Below are positions 54,001 to 63,210 of a stretch of 64,000 nucleotides of DNA, piece after piece. A program made the translations under genes and the position numbers. The notes under the pieces are model-generated. The model was not told the DNA's origin. It saw nothing but the letters and a program-made list of their open reading frames with translations, and searched no databases. The stretch is taken from positions 27,060-91,059 of the forward strand of contig JALQPE010002396.1 in assembly GCA_030407315.1 (NCBI GenBank), given 5' to 3'. This DNA is from Asparagopsis taxiformis (Eukaryota; Rhodophyta; Florideophyceae; Bonnemaisoniales; Bonnemaisoniaceae). The stretch's first letter is position 1. The number at the start of each line of letters is the position of its first letter.

Positions 54001-54732
54001 GAGAATGGCCTTCAACGCGGTCACTCGGTGAGATCCATCGACATATTGCAGTCGTACTTTTGCATTGGAATCAATCACCTCGCAGACGGACACGCGTGAA
54101 GCAATCACGGAAAATCCCTGAGTGAGAAACGTTTTCTTCAACTCATCAACGCGATGCGGCCTGACCACCCTGGACACGACTGCCGGAGGAGAAACATCCA
54201 GGGGGGAAATGAAGACTGGAATGTTTCGGCAGCTCTCCGGACTTATGTCGTAGTCCACATCCACCGGGATGGGCACTGTGCCAGGGTAGGCCAGCCTGGT
54301 GCTGCGGAGAGGCTTGTTCGGTACGATGTCACGAGCGTTGTGATCATCGACCTTCTCCGCATCCTCTGCCAAGTCGCTGCCGGACGCGATGATCATGTCC
54401 GGAGCAGGCGAGCTGGGCAGAGGAGCACCAGATCCCTCGACGGCTGGCGCCGCTTCGGCAGATTGAGCCGGAAGCGGAGTTGCGGGAACGCCAGCGTCGA
54501 TTGTCGGGACAACCGCGGGATCGGAAGCGGAAGGGGGGGAGGGGACGGGCTTAGGTGCTGGGCTGAGCTGGGTCAGCGCTGCAGCAGCTTCGCAAACGTC
54601 CATGGGGACAGGGGGGGCCAGAGAAGGAGAAGGAGAGGGAGAAGGAGAGGGAGAAGGAGTGGGAGAATCGTTGTCACGGCGGCTGGCAGAGCGCACCTGG
54701 CGGTCGAAAGCGTTGGGGGATTGTTGAGCCAT
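51085..54732 (-). CDS. ParB-like domain / 2-oxoglutarate-Fe(II) dioxygenase fusion protein, 1215 aa
   Basis: The frame opens at 54801, but the ATG at 54730-54732 (M-A-Q-Q-S-P-N) is preferred because the preceding 23 residues are not conserved. Residue numbers are from that start. Disordered N-terminus with an (S-P)n run (24-40). ParB-like module about 170-260 with R-P-H-R-V-D-E-L-K and D-G-S-H-R-V-T-A-L at 232-240. A helical region follows, then a long Pro/Ser/Ala linker (about 590-830) with basic clusters K-K-R-R-L. The conserved Q-E-N-P-I-P-D-S and S-R-M-K-Y-Y block precedes the oxygenase domain, which has H1091-T-D1093, distal H1163 (D-L-Y-H-Y-G) and R1186 (P-T-R-G-H-I-Y-L). All Fe(II)/2-oxoglutarate ligands are kept, so activity is expected; the substrate is unknown. 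Bordered by palindrome arrays at 50261-50609 and 54937-55260. Confidence 0.82.
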   Translation of the reverse strand: MAQQSPNAFDRQVRSASRRDNDSPTPSPSPSPSPSPSLAPPVPMDVCEAAAALTQLSPAPKPVPSPPSASDPAVVPTIDAGVPATPLPAQSAEAAPAVEGSGAPLPSSPAPDMIIASGSDLAEDAEKVDDHNARDIVPNKPLRSTRLAYPGTVPIPVDVDYDISPESCRNIPVFISPLDVSPPAVVSRVVRPHRVDELKKTFLTQGFSVIASRVSVCEVIDSNAKVRLQYVDGSHRVTALKAILESAGPAPAKDSPEWEEFVKSDIYRRFGTIPVDFLLPPTRLGRDVFCSEEVLPLSRLMNFHTHNVSEVTVADNVCSVMEFINIHRLGKKKIEPTVQYIKERKALSWIRPRQLMRYVSIARGFKTIESPAFKYWSSIPNRPEFVQFSSTEDLAGCTVNLLFNGSFRSAPDVQKCFILEMTARYTCSRRSAGLKPYSVGTIGQEWIAGLLEIFGYVKEVAEYWNVSDVLRMLDGSIPSVGDPSKSFDIRSRVVEVLAQMVPKKGCWADFRPKEGPPDGYSYENIFPRKKSVFGKDARKMLLRVTGYRDMQMRKRFHAMYPDIPHAALPATCGDDAPIPSSSNSLPIPSSSIPLPPPPQLESSSNSEVAPVPVSTPAVSASSPAVTPVKPTARGPQDGSERSGPVSHAGTGTPNRPVQAAQEQVSPASQPEPATPAAEQHPAAPAPAVEASRSASASSSGSSSDDSFVPSPSGGVGQKTVARISTEGPTPENVVEGSSAKGGADPDEDVIEVSDSAPPGVETSGRKVMPRRSTRLQASRSGRGGTAGGAVEVVELESAPEDAGENSILGKRNLEAASATPEPSTKKRRLGETSSKSSSKKSKSASRGRSREPVLQFDDAQENPIPDSIVDENVAAVLPSAIASGSRMKYYMESTTVETVRAEMRAAAFQAAASPGAEDTVVDRYFAVKKALLENLGVIVMEGLLASSTAGNATHELFGHFARQFPLVEEVEKPSQQSDSNDDDREPQDEPPAFAKPGFDPSPWQFIHNVGDAKDRIDGGRGRLSLPRRELCDKLEEGNLEMYKNKLVAELALGVCAEFLKLGMEGEDPVFFPKTGLRLLLTADGAADQDGHTDFKVATNSVGSPTTSPSYFMMSSGADGFSIVVAPYSHVCLASPGADMWKVPPLIFWVPPYSVLVGRGDLYHYGVGFSRGDLPAGEKLVYGLPTRGHIYLKTEKDVLTDHIHTVEYYKYDRSNR

Positions 54733-54936
54733 TGCTTTGGTGAGTGATTGACAAACGAAGAGTGAAAGATTGAGAAAGAGAGAAGAAGATCTGAACGACA
54801 AGCTGTTTTGCTGCGTAAGCTGAGTAAGATAGGCGAAACTTAGAGATCTGACATATTCCTATTAGTATACACCCTGGTAATGATATTCAGCGGTTGACCA
54901 ATCCGAACCTTCCACATCACTTTTCGTTGTACGACA

Positions 54937-55260
54937 ATTACAGCTCAGGCAGTTTACCAAGGATCCTTACAGCAAAGCCATCGTTACGATGACTTTGCTG
55001 TAAGGAAACGTTTCATTACAGAGGCCAGGAATTTTTTTACCGGGTAAAGAAATCATGGCCACTGTAATGTTTTGTTTCCTGACAGCAAAGTCATCGTTAC
55101 GATGACTTTGCTGTAAGAAAACGTTTTCATTACAGCGGCCAGGAATTTTTTTACCGGGTAAAGAAATCATGGCCACTGTAATGAAACCTTTCCTTACAGC
55201 AAAGTCATCGTAACGATGACTTTGCTGTAAGCATCCCTGGTAAACTGCTCCATCTGTAAG
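54937..55260. repeat. palindrome array 2 (three 39-nt palindromes)
   Basis: 39-nt palindromes at 54966-55004 (one arm substitution), 55079-55117 and 55193-55231, alternating with ATTACAG..GGCCA...TTTACC-G-GGTAAA blocks. Ends are inverted: TTACAGCTCAGGCAGTTTACC on the left, GGTAAACTGCTCCATCTGTAAG on the right. Lies about 200 bases upstream of the start of the 51085-54732 gene, in the promoter position. Confidence 0.9.
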
Positions 55261-55801
55261 CCGTTGGTCTCAACCCTCGCTCTCGTTTCTGTTGTCCTCC
55301 TTCATCATCTCCACCTACCTTCCCCCTACACACCACCTCTCTAATGTCACTCTACCCACCCTTTGGTGCATGAAATATTTTCTTACCACTGCCATAGTCT
55401 ACACATACTGCTGCCTTCATACCTCTGCATGCCTACCCTTCAATCTTTCTTCCATCTTTCTCTACCGTGCTAGGCTTAGACCATGCTCTGTGCACATCTG
55501 ACTTACTTAATATCATTGTATAGCTAGAAACTAGAATAATAATTACATCACTAGAGTACACTGCAAATGTTAGTAACTATGGTTGGTGTGGTACACAACA
55601 CCCTAACTCCTTCATGAGTAAACTTTGCGCACAGAACCGTTCAATACCAGGTAGTGCAGCCAGCGCAAACCAGGCTTGCACGACGCAGAGTGCTCCCCAG
55701 AGCCGTCAACAGTCGTCCAAACCATCGTTGTACGATGTTCCCGGCTCCACACTTCCCTTCTCACCCTTCCCAGGGTGGGAGACGGACGAAACTCCCAACC
55801 G
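55261..55801. other. intergenic sequence between arrays 2 and 3
   Basis: No gene seen. 55690-55801 is an inverted, roughly 70% identical copy of 50610-50715. Confidence 0.5.
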
Positions 55802-56087
55802 CTTACAGCCGAAGCCGTTTACCCGGGATGCTTACAGCAAAGTCATCGTTACGATGACTTTGCTGTAAGGAAAGGTTTGATTACAGTGGTGAGAAAATTT
55901 TACCGGGTAAAAAAATCAGCAAGAATTTTTTACCCGGTAAAAAATTGTGGCCGCTGTAATGATTTGATTTCTTACAGCAAAGTCATCGTTACGATGACTT
56001 TGCTGTAAGAAATCAAATCATTACAGCAAAGTCATCGTAACGATGACTTTGCTGTCAGCACCCCAGCGAAACTGCATCATCTGTAAG
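55802..56087. repeat. palindrome array 3 (three 39-nt palindromes)
   Basis: 39-nt palindromes at 55831-55869, 55971-56009 and about 56020-56058 (one arm end changed). Two ACCCGGT-type palindromes are between the first two. Array and left flank are inverted relative to array 1. It lies beyond the 3' end of the gene at 56309-59569. Confidence 0.9.
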
Positions 56088-56308
56088 CCTTCCTCACCTC
56101 AATGTTGTAACCAAAGACGACTGCGATATTACCTTGTTCTATTCTAGTAGTGCCCACCATAGTTTCCTCCCCTTCTCATATTAAATTGAGTATTGTATAT
56201 CTCTCGACCCGTCTACATACGCAAACGTCATGTACTAGCCTAACTTTCATCGTTTACTTGAAGGCGGCCTTGATGCCTGCCATAGAATGCTATTAAGAAC
56301 TAATTTCA

Positions 56309-59300
56309 TCAGATATCTAAACGCTCCCAGTAGTTGACATTGAAGGGAGGCTGTAGCAACTTCTCCCTGGAAGTTCGCAGTGATAGATGGGACCGGATAG
56401 GATGCTGGTACCTCACCGAAGAACGACCCTCCGCGAATCCCATTCCTCCGTGATACACGTCCGTTCGGCATACAAGCAGGGAATACGGTGGGATGCGCAC
56501 GTTCGTCACTGGCACGCGGTACTTTTCTTTCGCTGGATGACTTAGGCACACATGGCTGAACTTGGCGATACGAATGATGAACCCATCCGCACCAGCAGCC
56601 ATCATGAAATATGATGGCGAGTTGAGAGGACCAGTTCCAGTTCCCTCACGGACGGGAACATCGGTATGCATAAGTTGCTCCTGACTACCTTCTGCGGTCA
56701 AAATCAGACGAAGACCCGTTTCTGGAAAGACCACCGCTTCTTCTCTTCCAAACCCGAGCTTCAGGTTCTCCGCACAAATCGCCTTACCTAGCTCCAGAAT
56801 CAGCTTGTTCCTGTACTGCCGCGCGCTTTCTTGCTCAAGGTCATCGCAGATGCTTTTCCGGTCCGTCTTGAATACACCAGTGCTGTCTTTCGGTCGAAGT
56901 GGTTTCCACGGGTTCTTCTGACTTGCACTTGAGCCACTTGTAGTACCTTGGAATGTGCTGGCCATCTGTGTGAATAACTCGTGCGTAGCTGCTCCCACTG
57001 TAGTAGAAGAGAAAATGTCTTGCAACACCACGTAACCAAGCTCGTCGATCATTCTTCTCTGGTAGCTGAAGTATTGTTGGCTTTCACAAGAACCGAGGGG
57101 ACATACCAAAGTAGAGTAGCCTGCAGCTGCTTCCATTATCTCCGTCCGGATTGTATCAATGTCTTCTTCTGTGATATAATACTTCATTCTCGAGTTGGAA
57201 GGAACGCATAAAGGCAGCTTCTCAGGTATGTCCTCTGCGAATGTGCGGTCTGGAAGGGAGTTTTCTTGCTCGTCAGTGAAGAGTGGTGCTTCTTCTCCAG
57301 TCGTTCGTTCTCTTGCATTGACTCTACTCTTCTTTTCCCGGGGAGGCCCAATCTCAATGTTGTCATCCGGCGTATTGGGCTCAGAAAACTTCGCGCTAGT
57401 ATCTTCCCTTCTTCGCTTCTTATCCAACCTGGACTCGTTTTCATCGCCGCTTCCACCAGAACTCCTGCTTCTTCCCGAATTCTCCTTGTCCACTTCGGCC
57501 GGGCTAGTGCTGTAAGTTTCTGGTGTCCTGATTCGAAGTTTCAATATCACAGAGCGGTTCTGCGCATCTCCAGCTTGTTGTCCAGGCGTGTCTATGTCCA
57601 TGCGACCACTATTGTCCAAGTTGATATCCAGACTTTGCGTATCGCCGCTTTGTTTCCTTCCCTGAGGAAGATCTTCTCTGACAATCCTTCCCGGCGAATT
57701 ATCCCTGGCACGACTTTCCCGCTCTGCCCTTGAAGCTGAAAGACGTTCCTGTTCTTTTTGGAGAACAGCAAGACGTTCTGCTTCCCTCTTCTCAGCTGCT
57801 GCAAGACGCGTGGCAGGACGTTCCTGTCCTCCCTCTTTTGCTGCGGCAGGACGGTCTTCTGCTTCTTTCGGGGTGCTCAGAGGTGCCTCTTCTATTGCTT
57901 TCGTCGCGACAGCAGGAATCACTTCTTCAGCCACCACATTTGGAGTAATTTCCTGTTCTTCCTCCACAACAGCAGAAACTTCCTGCTCTGCTTGGGCTTC
58001 GGCAGATACTCCTTCTTCTGCTTGAACAGGACCAGAAGTTTCCACAGTTTCCTTCTCTGTAGAATTATTTCCCTGTTCTGCGGCAGTAGGTGCTTCTTCG
58101 TCTTCTGCTTTGGCGCCATCAACAAGTGCTTTTTCTATTTCTCCGGGGGTCATGCGATTCCGTTCCCTCTCCTCCTCCGCTTTCGTCTCCTGCATTGCCT
58201 TTGTCCCGGTAGCATATTCCAGTTTGTCGTAAAAACTGTTTGTAAACATCCCGTTCTTGGTTCTCAGACTGCTACTGTCTACCACGTCGTCATGAAAGTC
58301 GACAAGGACGAATACAATGCGCTCTCCAATGCGATGATCATTATCCCCGACCTCCTTCGCGTTTTCTGCTGCCAAATCCGTTCGCACGAATTCCTCCATC
58401 GTTGCAGAGTTCAACCACTTGCGGACGACCTCTGCCATATCATAGATGGCCAACAGAGCCAGTAGCCAAGTGCGCATCGTGAACGGACTTCCGCTTCCGA
58501 TATTTCTGACAAGTCCTCTCTTCCTCCTCATCCTTGTCCACGACGCTGTCATCTCGAGCACAAACCACTGGAACCACTCCTTATCGCGCGTCCCGCGTCC
58601 GTCCGTGCCATTGCGGAATATTGCGTTATTGACAAGATCGAGCACGCACCCGTACATATCGGCAGAGTCAATTCGAGAAAAGTCCGGATCTCTTCCCTCG
58701 GTTCTTGCATCCTCGATTTCTCTGTTCCTATCCAAAGCATTGTAAACGCTAGGGATAGAGCTCCAGTACACGAAAGCAACGCTGTCTGTGCGATTGAACC
58801 CCTTCGCAATGTTGATGTACTGCCTATACGAGTTCTCCGAACGGTTCCTGTCGGACGGCAGAATATAGCTCACTTCTTTCAGAATAGGAATAAGCCGGAC
58901 AACAGGAAGATCCATCTGGTTGGAAAACCTGAGAAACTCTATGACCGCACACACATTGTCGGCAATGCTCACAGAAGCGACATCGTGAGTTTGTATATTG
59001 GCTTCGAGAGACAGTTTCAGAACCTCCAGCGCATCGAAAATTAGACGCCCGTTCGGCGCAATCAACTGTTGTACCCAAACCAATTCCAAGGAATCCCTGT
59101 TCTTTCCTGAGTACTTCTCCAGGCATAGTTGCAGAGCAGCTATGCGATGAGAGCCATCGATGCAGTAAAACTCGTCTCCTTCGTTATCTTCCATTTTGCA
59201 GACTGTAATCATAGTTCCAGTGGTAGAGAAACCTCTATCCATGAAAATGCTGGCCAGTTCGTTTACACGACCCGGTCGCACCAAACGGGAGGTCACTGTC

Positions 59301-59569
59301 GGAAATTTCACTTTGCGAGGATCAACTTGCACTTTAGAAGAGCTGTACTGAGCAATAGTGATGCTTTTCTCTTCAGCAGAAGGAGAATTGCTCTTCTCCG
59401 CTGTAGTATTCATGATACTATTGTCTCCCATTGTAATCCCTGCAATCTCAGTTCGTTCAATCGGTTCTCTGTTCAAATGTTGTGTAGACGATGAAATCCA
59501 CAATTGTGGTACCTCCGAGTGCGCTTCCCGTCTCTCAGCTTCCTCTCTTATACTGTCCGGACAAGACAT
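56309..59569 (-). CDS. ParB-like domain / 2-oxoglutarate-Fe(II) dioxygenase fusion protein, 1086 aa
   Basis: Intact frame; the start could also be the ATG at residue 47 (M-G-D-N-S). ParB-like module about 80-160 with R-P-G-R-V-N-E-L and D-G-S-H-R-I-A-A-L at 138-146. Helical middle, then a Glu/Ala-rich linker (about 470-600) and a likely coiled coil (A-E-K-R-E-A-E-R-L-A-V-L-Q-K-E-Q-E-R near 605-635). Basic clusters D-K-K-R-R and R-E-K-K-S-R follow, then the conserved D-E-Q-E-N-S-L-P-D-R and S-R-M-K-Y-Y block. Oxygenase domain: H968-T-D970, distal H1040 (D-V-Y-H-G-G), R1059 (P-I-R-S-H-L-S-L). Linker composition differs strongly from the other copies while the two end domains are kept, as expected for an old paralogue family under selection. 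Arrays 3 and 4 border it; a transposase gene in the same orientation lies upstream. Confidence 0.82.
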   Translation of the reverse strand: MSCPDSIREEAERREAHSEVPQLWISSSTQHLNREPIERTEIAGITMGDNSIMNTTAEKSNSPSAEEKSITIAQYSSSKVQVDPRKVKFPTVTSRLVRPGRVNELASIFMDRGFSTTGTMITVCKMEDNEGDEFYCIDGSHRIAALQLCLEKYSGKNRDSLELVWVQQLIAPNGRLIFDALEVLKLSLEANIQTHDVASVSIADNVCAVIEFLRFSNQMDLPVVRLIPILKEVSYILPSDRNRSENSYRQYINIAKGFNRTDSVAFVYWSSIPSVYNALDRNREIEDARTEGRDPDFSRIDSADMYGCVLDLVNNAIFRNGTDGRGTRDKEWFQWFVLEMTASWTRMRRKRGLVRNIGSGSPFTMRTWLLALLAIYDMAEVVRKWLNSATMEEFVRTDLAAENAKEVGDNDHRIGERIVFVLVDFHDDVVDSSSLRTKNGMFTNSFYDKLEYATGTKAMQETKAEEERERNRMTPGEIEKALVDGAKAEDEEAPTAAEQGNNSTEKETVETSGPVQAEEGVSAEAQAEQEVSAVVEEEQEITPNVVAEEVIPAVATKAIEEAPLSTPKEAEDRPAAAKEGGQERPATRLAAAEKREAERLAVLQKEQERLSASRAERESRARDNSPGRIVREDLPQGRKQSGDTQSLDINLDNSGRMDIDTPGQQAGDAQNRSVILKLRIRTPETYSTSPAEVDKENSGRSRSSGGSGDENESRLDKKRRREDTSAKFSEPNTPDDNIEIGPPREKKSRVNARERTTGEEAPLFTDEQENSLPDRTFAEDIPEKLPLCVPSNSRMKYYITEEDIDTIRTEIMEAAAGYSTLVCPLGSCESQQYFSYQRRMIDELGYVVLQDIFSSTTVGAATHELFTQMASTFQGTTSGSSASQKNPWKPLRPKDSTGVFKTDRKSICDDLEQESARQYRNKLILELGKAICAENLKLGFGREEAVVFPETGLRLILTAEGSQEQLMHTDVPVREGTGTGPLNSPSYFMMAAGADGFIIRIAKFSHVCLSHPAKEKYRVPVTNVRIPPYSLLVCRTDVYHGGMGFAEGRSSVRYQHPIRSHLSLRTSREKLLQPPFNVNYWERLDI

Positions 59570-60239
59570 TCCCTACCTACGTTCAGTCCTGATGAACCTT
59601 ACGCTGCACCCGCTCAGCACCTCTGACTCTACCTGATCCTGATACCTCCACAAAGCGTTTAGCCCTTTCCATCAATCTACACCTAATAGTATGTACCTCT
59701 AGCGCATATAATGCAATCGAACCCGTTTACCTCACCACGTCAATTATCATTCATATTCCAACAACCTATTTCATCCACACTCTCCACCTCGCTTCTTCTT
59801 CCGTACCATTGATTCCTATCAATCGATTCTACGTGAGTTTTATACATTTACTACGATCCACCTCTCCTACAAGTCTGAAAAATTCATTTCTACACTAACT
59901 TTTGCTACTCACAAATGAACGGTTCCCGTGCAGGCCACTGCTTGAATTTCTTCCTATTGGCGTACTCGGCTGCAAAGGATTCATAGACTATTTAAACGGT
60001 GATCATATAAATGGTTTTCAATGTGCTCCAATGGACAATACACCAAAGAACATCAATATGAATTCATTTCAACTACCTATTCACTACTGCGATTCAGTTT
60101 TCTTGCATACCAAATCTCATTGCGTTCCTACCCTAGTCGATTCAAAATGCTTCCTCTTCGTCAGTTGATCAATATTCCTTATTCCTTACAACGAGCAGGT
60201 CCTCTGGACATCCTAAAGTTGGTTACTTAACCTTAACTA
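59570..60239. other. intergenic sequence, nothing recognised
   Basis: Probably includes the promoter of the 56309-59569 gene. AT-rich with short frames only. Confidence 0.5.
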
Positions 60240-60790
60240 TCGATGAATTTGCTGTAATGAAACGTTTTCTTACAGCAAAGTCATCGTTACGATGACTTTG
60301 CTGTAAGAAAAGAAAACATTACAGCAGCCATGATTTCTTTACCGGGTAAAAAAATTGTGGCCGCTGTAATGAAACGTTTTCTTACAGCAAAGTCATCGTT
60401 ACGATGACTTTGCTGTAAGAAAAGAAAACATTACAGTAGCCATGATTTCTTTACCGGGTAAAAAATTGTGGCCGCTGTAATGAAACGTTTTCTTACAGCA
60501 AAGTCATCGTAACGATGACTTTGCTGTAAGAAAGCAAATCATTACAGCGGCCACAATTTTTTTACCCGGTAAAATTTCTTGCTGATTTTTTACCCGGTAA
60601 AAAATTCTTCGGCCACTGCAAGGAAACGGTTCCTTACAGCAAAGTCATCGTTACGATGACTTTGCTGTAAGAAAGCAAATCATTACAGCTGCCACGATTT
60701 TTTTACCCGGTAAAACATTCTTGGCCACTGTAATGGAAACGTTTTCTTACAGCAAAGTCATCGTAACGATGACTTTGCTGTAAGCATACC
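60240..60790. repeat. palindrome array 4 (five 39-nt palindromes)
   Basis: Perfect 39-nt palindromes at 60269-60307, 60381-60419, 60492-60530, 60633-60671 and 60746-60784, with a half copy at 60245-60258. Spacing is 103-141 bases. Central bases are T, T, A, T, A. The spacers hold TTTACC-C/G-GGTAAA palindromes. 60541-60671 is nearly identical to 50457-50580 in array 1. It lies between the dioxygenase gene and the transposase gene. Confidence 0.92.
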
Positions 60791-61077
60791 TCCCTCCATC
60801 CTCTCAGATCCTCTCCCCACTACTTTGCACCAATCCACCACCGCCCTAGAGTGTACAATTCATATGTGATGCATCTGGTTATTCATTTTATTCTTCCCTA
60901 AAAATCATGCAGCCCTCGGTGGAAATCCGTCTCGCCTACATAGTGCATATATCTCTCCACCCTCCAGCAGTCCGGGTCCGTGCCTTACCTCCCTCATGTT
61001 CTCATCATATTCGCATACACTCCCATTGCAATAGTGCATACCAAACACCTCAGTGACTCCCTCACTCATCTCCACAA

Positions 61078-63210
61078 TTACTGTTCGTCGCCTCTCTTCG
61101 ACCTTGAACACTCCTTCATCAGTTTTTGCAAACCCAGGCAAACTCCATAAGCTGTACCTTGCTCATCTCTCGCACTCTCGTTCCTCAGGATAAAGAACGC
61201 TAGAACAATAAAAAACCGCGGTTCATAATTAATTCTTCCCCGCATTATCTCTGATGTGAGACGAGACGCCGGGTACAGAATCGCTTGTGAAGTTGCACCA
61301 TCCTCACATTTCATCTGTTCAGGGCAAACAGCATGGATGATAGCTCCTGATTCTAGAGAGCCAGACCTCTGCACTGTTTTCCTTCCCCACTCTGTCGTAG
61401 TGCTTCTAGAAACTCTTCTCACCCATTCGGCATACTTTCCACACCCGCTTGTTCCGCTTCCGTACCTTTCGGTAAAGAACCGTTTGAAAACACCTACAGC
61501 ACCCTCTGCCATATCACATTTTCCATTCATGTACTCCTTGACCTCGTCAATAGATATACCTCCATGCCCTCTCCACGTCACAATTTCACCATCCGCCGAC
61601 AATATCTTTCCTCGACGCTGGGAGAGAAGCTGGAGAACCGGTTCCTGGAAGCAGTTTTTCACTACCTCGTCTTCCACATCTATTTCTCTCCCTAGCTCCT
61701 GTGAAAGAACGTTGACCATTTGAGAGCATTCGGACGAGGACCAATGTTGTGGCTCCATGCCGATTTCGCGCAAAACAATGGCCACTCTCGTCTGCCAGTC
61801 ATCCGCAAGAACTAATTCCAGCGCTGAAAGCTGTTCGCTTTGGTGATTGGACATTCTCACACCTTTCTTCAGCGGCTGATGCATCCGTTCGAATATAAGC
61901 TCCTGCACGTGCTTCACAGAGCCGTAGGCAGGAAGCGTATGAACACAAAACTCGACAAGACGATGAACATTAGGCTTGTCCAAATGTGCTCCTGCTCCCT
62001 TCACTTTCCGACAATACTCATTCAACGTCTCCACGTAGTCTACAGTTCTTCCCAGAATGTATTCATTCCTGCCACCTTCTCCGTCAGCCGTCTCTACTTC
62101 ATGGGGACCGTCTTTCCACCATACGGGCATGAAACTAATACACGAAACCAGCTTCTGAAACATCACTACTAGTTTGACGGCCCCATCAAATTTTTCACGA
62201 TGACCTTCCCCTTTCCCATCCATCATTCGAGCTGCGTTTTCGAATGCCATAGGTGCTATCAGAAGCACACTGAATATGTCACTCATGTTCATGGAAAGCA
62301 GATTGTTGGTTCCAAATAAACGGTTCTGCCTTCCCATCCTGAACTTCTTCAGAGCGCCCAGAATTTGCAATTCAGCTACCTCTCGAATTCGTGGGCTGGC
62401 AGCTGAAATACAAGCGTTCAGTACATCTTGTGCCAGTCCAGACAATAGATGGTCAGGTGCTATCACTGCGGAACGGTACGGGTCAAAAATTGCTGGGACA
62501 ACTGAAACTCCGTTTTCCGTCTTCGGTACTTCTTCCTGCACTGCTTCCAAGGAAGTGCTCAGGACATGAAATGGTAAATCTTCCCCTTCTTCTGCAGCCA
62601 GTCCGAGAGTGCGAAGCTGGGTTTCTGTGGCATCCTTACGTGTCGATGCATTCCGATACTTGCTCCTGGCATGCGTCGATGTTTGCCCGTTCACTACCGA
62701 AGTGTATGCATTCTTCGTGCCACCAGTACTGCTCAGGTCATATTTGCGGAAACTGCAGATGTGGCACGGAGAGTTTGATGTGTGTCCAAGAACATCCAGG
62801 GTATGTGAAACTGCAGGATAGTCTCCAATGCTCCCCACTGGGTCTAGAAATACCACAATATCTTCTCCCTCTGCATTTTTCGTTGGGAAACCCTCTGTGC
62901 TTCCTCGCACTATATCTTGAACGATATATCGCAATACACAATTTGTGGACACTCCCGGAGGTGGCAAACCAATCACTCGAACCGCTTGGTAGCTTCCCCT
63001 TTTCCGAGGCGGTAGATTGAGAGGTAACATATAGCATCCACCAAAACTTCCCTTCCTGCTTGTGAATGGTTCAAAGTCATCCGTGTAAAGGAGAAATCGG
63101 TAAACAAAGTAGTTTCGACCATCCTCCAGCTTTCCCCAACATGGTGCATCTTCTCGCGGAGACGCTGGGTGCCATTGCGACCTGTGGTCTCCGAAACCAT
63201 CCGAGAACAC
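61078..63210 (-). CDS. Tnp2/CACTA-like transposase, 710 aa, N-terminus uncertain
   Basis: The frame has L-L-Y-T-D-D-F-E-P-F...G-G-C-Y-M-L-P-L-N-L-P-P-R (first acidic residues of the DDE/RNase-H fold in Tnp2-like transposases), then G-D-Y-P-A-V-S-H (second acidic position) and a C-x2-C site S-P-C-H-I-C-S-F. A later helical region contains D-P-Y-R and P-D-H-L-L-S-G-L, comparable in position to the D-P-Y-N...L-H-L-G region of the transposase at 21748. It starts abruptly, and upstream minus-strand frames (63349-63546, 63456-63716) are short and shifted. The 5' part is therefore either broken or separated by an intron (a possible one between about 63346 and 63212). Related to but clearly diverged from the first transposase. 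Confidence 0.6.
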   Translation of the reverse strand: MFSDGFGDHRSQWHPASPREDAPCWGKLEDGRNYFVYRFLLYTDDFEPFTSRKGSFGGCYMLPLNLPPRKRGSYQAVRVIGLPPPGVSTNCVLRYIVQDIVRGSTEGFPTKNAEGEDIVVFLDPVGSIGDYPAVSHTLDVLGHTSNSPCHICSFRKYDLSSTGGTKNAYTSVVNGQTSTHARSKYRNASTRKDATETQLRTLGLAAEEGEDLPFHVLSTSLEAVQEEVPKTENGVSVVPAIFDPYRSAVIAPDHLLSGLAQDVLNACISAASPRIREVAELQILGALKKFRMGRQNRLFGTNNLLSMNMSDIFSVLLIAPMAFENAARMMDGKGEGHREKFDGAVKLVVMFQKLVSCISFMPVWWKDGPHEVETADGEGGRNEYILGRTVDYVETLNEYCRKVKGAGAHLDKPNVHRLVEFCVHTLPAYGSVKHVQELIFERMHQPLKKGVRMSNHQSEQLSALELVLADDWQTRVAIVLREIGMEPQHWSSSECSQMVNVLSQELGREIDVEDEVVKNCFQEPVLQLLSQRRGKILSADGEIVTWRGHGGISIDEVKEYMNGKCDMAEGAVGVFKRFFTERYGSGTSGCGKYAEWVRRVSRSTTTEWGRKTVQRSGSLESGAIIHAVCPEQMKCEDGATSQAILYPASRLTSEIMRGRINYEPRFFIVLAFFILRNESARDEQGTAYGVCLGLQKLMKECSRSKRGDEQ

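Noticed and set aside
57758..58465. Cys/Phe-rich 235-codon plus-strand ORF
   Set aside because: Antisense shadow of the Glu-rich linker and middle part of the 56309-59569 gene; composition is typical of such shadows.
50261..60790. Regularly spaced repeats resembling a CRISPR array
   Set aside because: The spacers are themselves palindromic and similar to each other, the copies are in both orientations, there are no cas genes, and the surrounding genome is eukaryotic.
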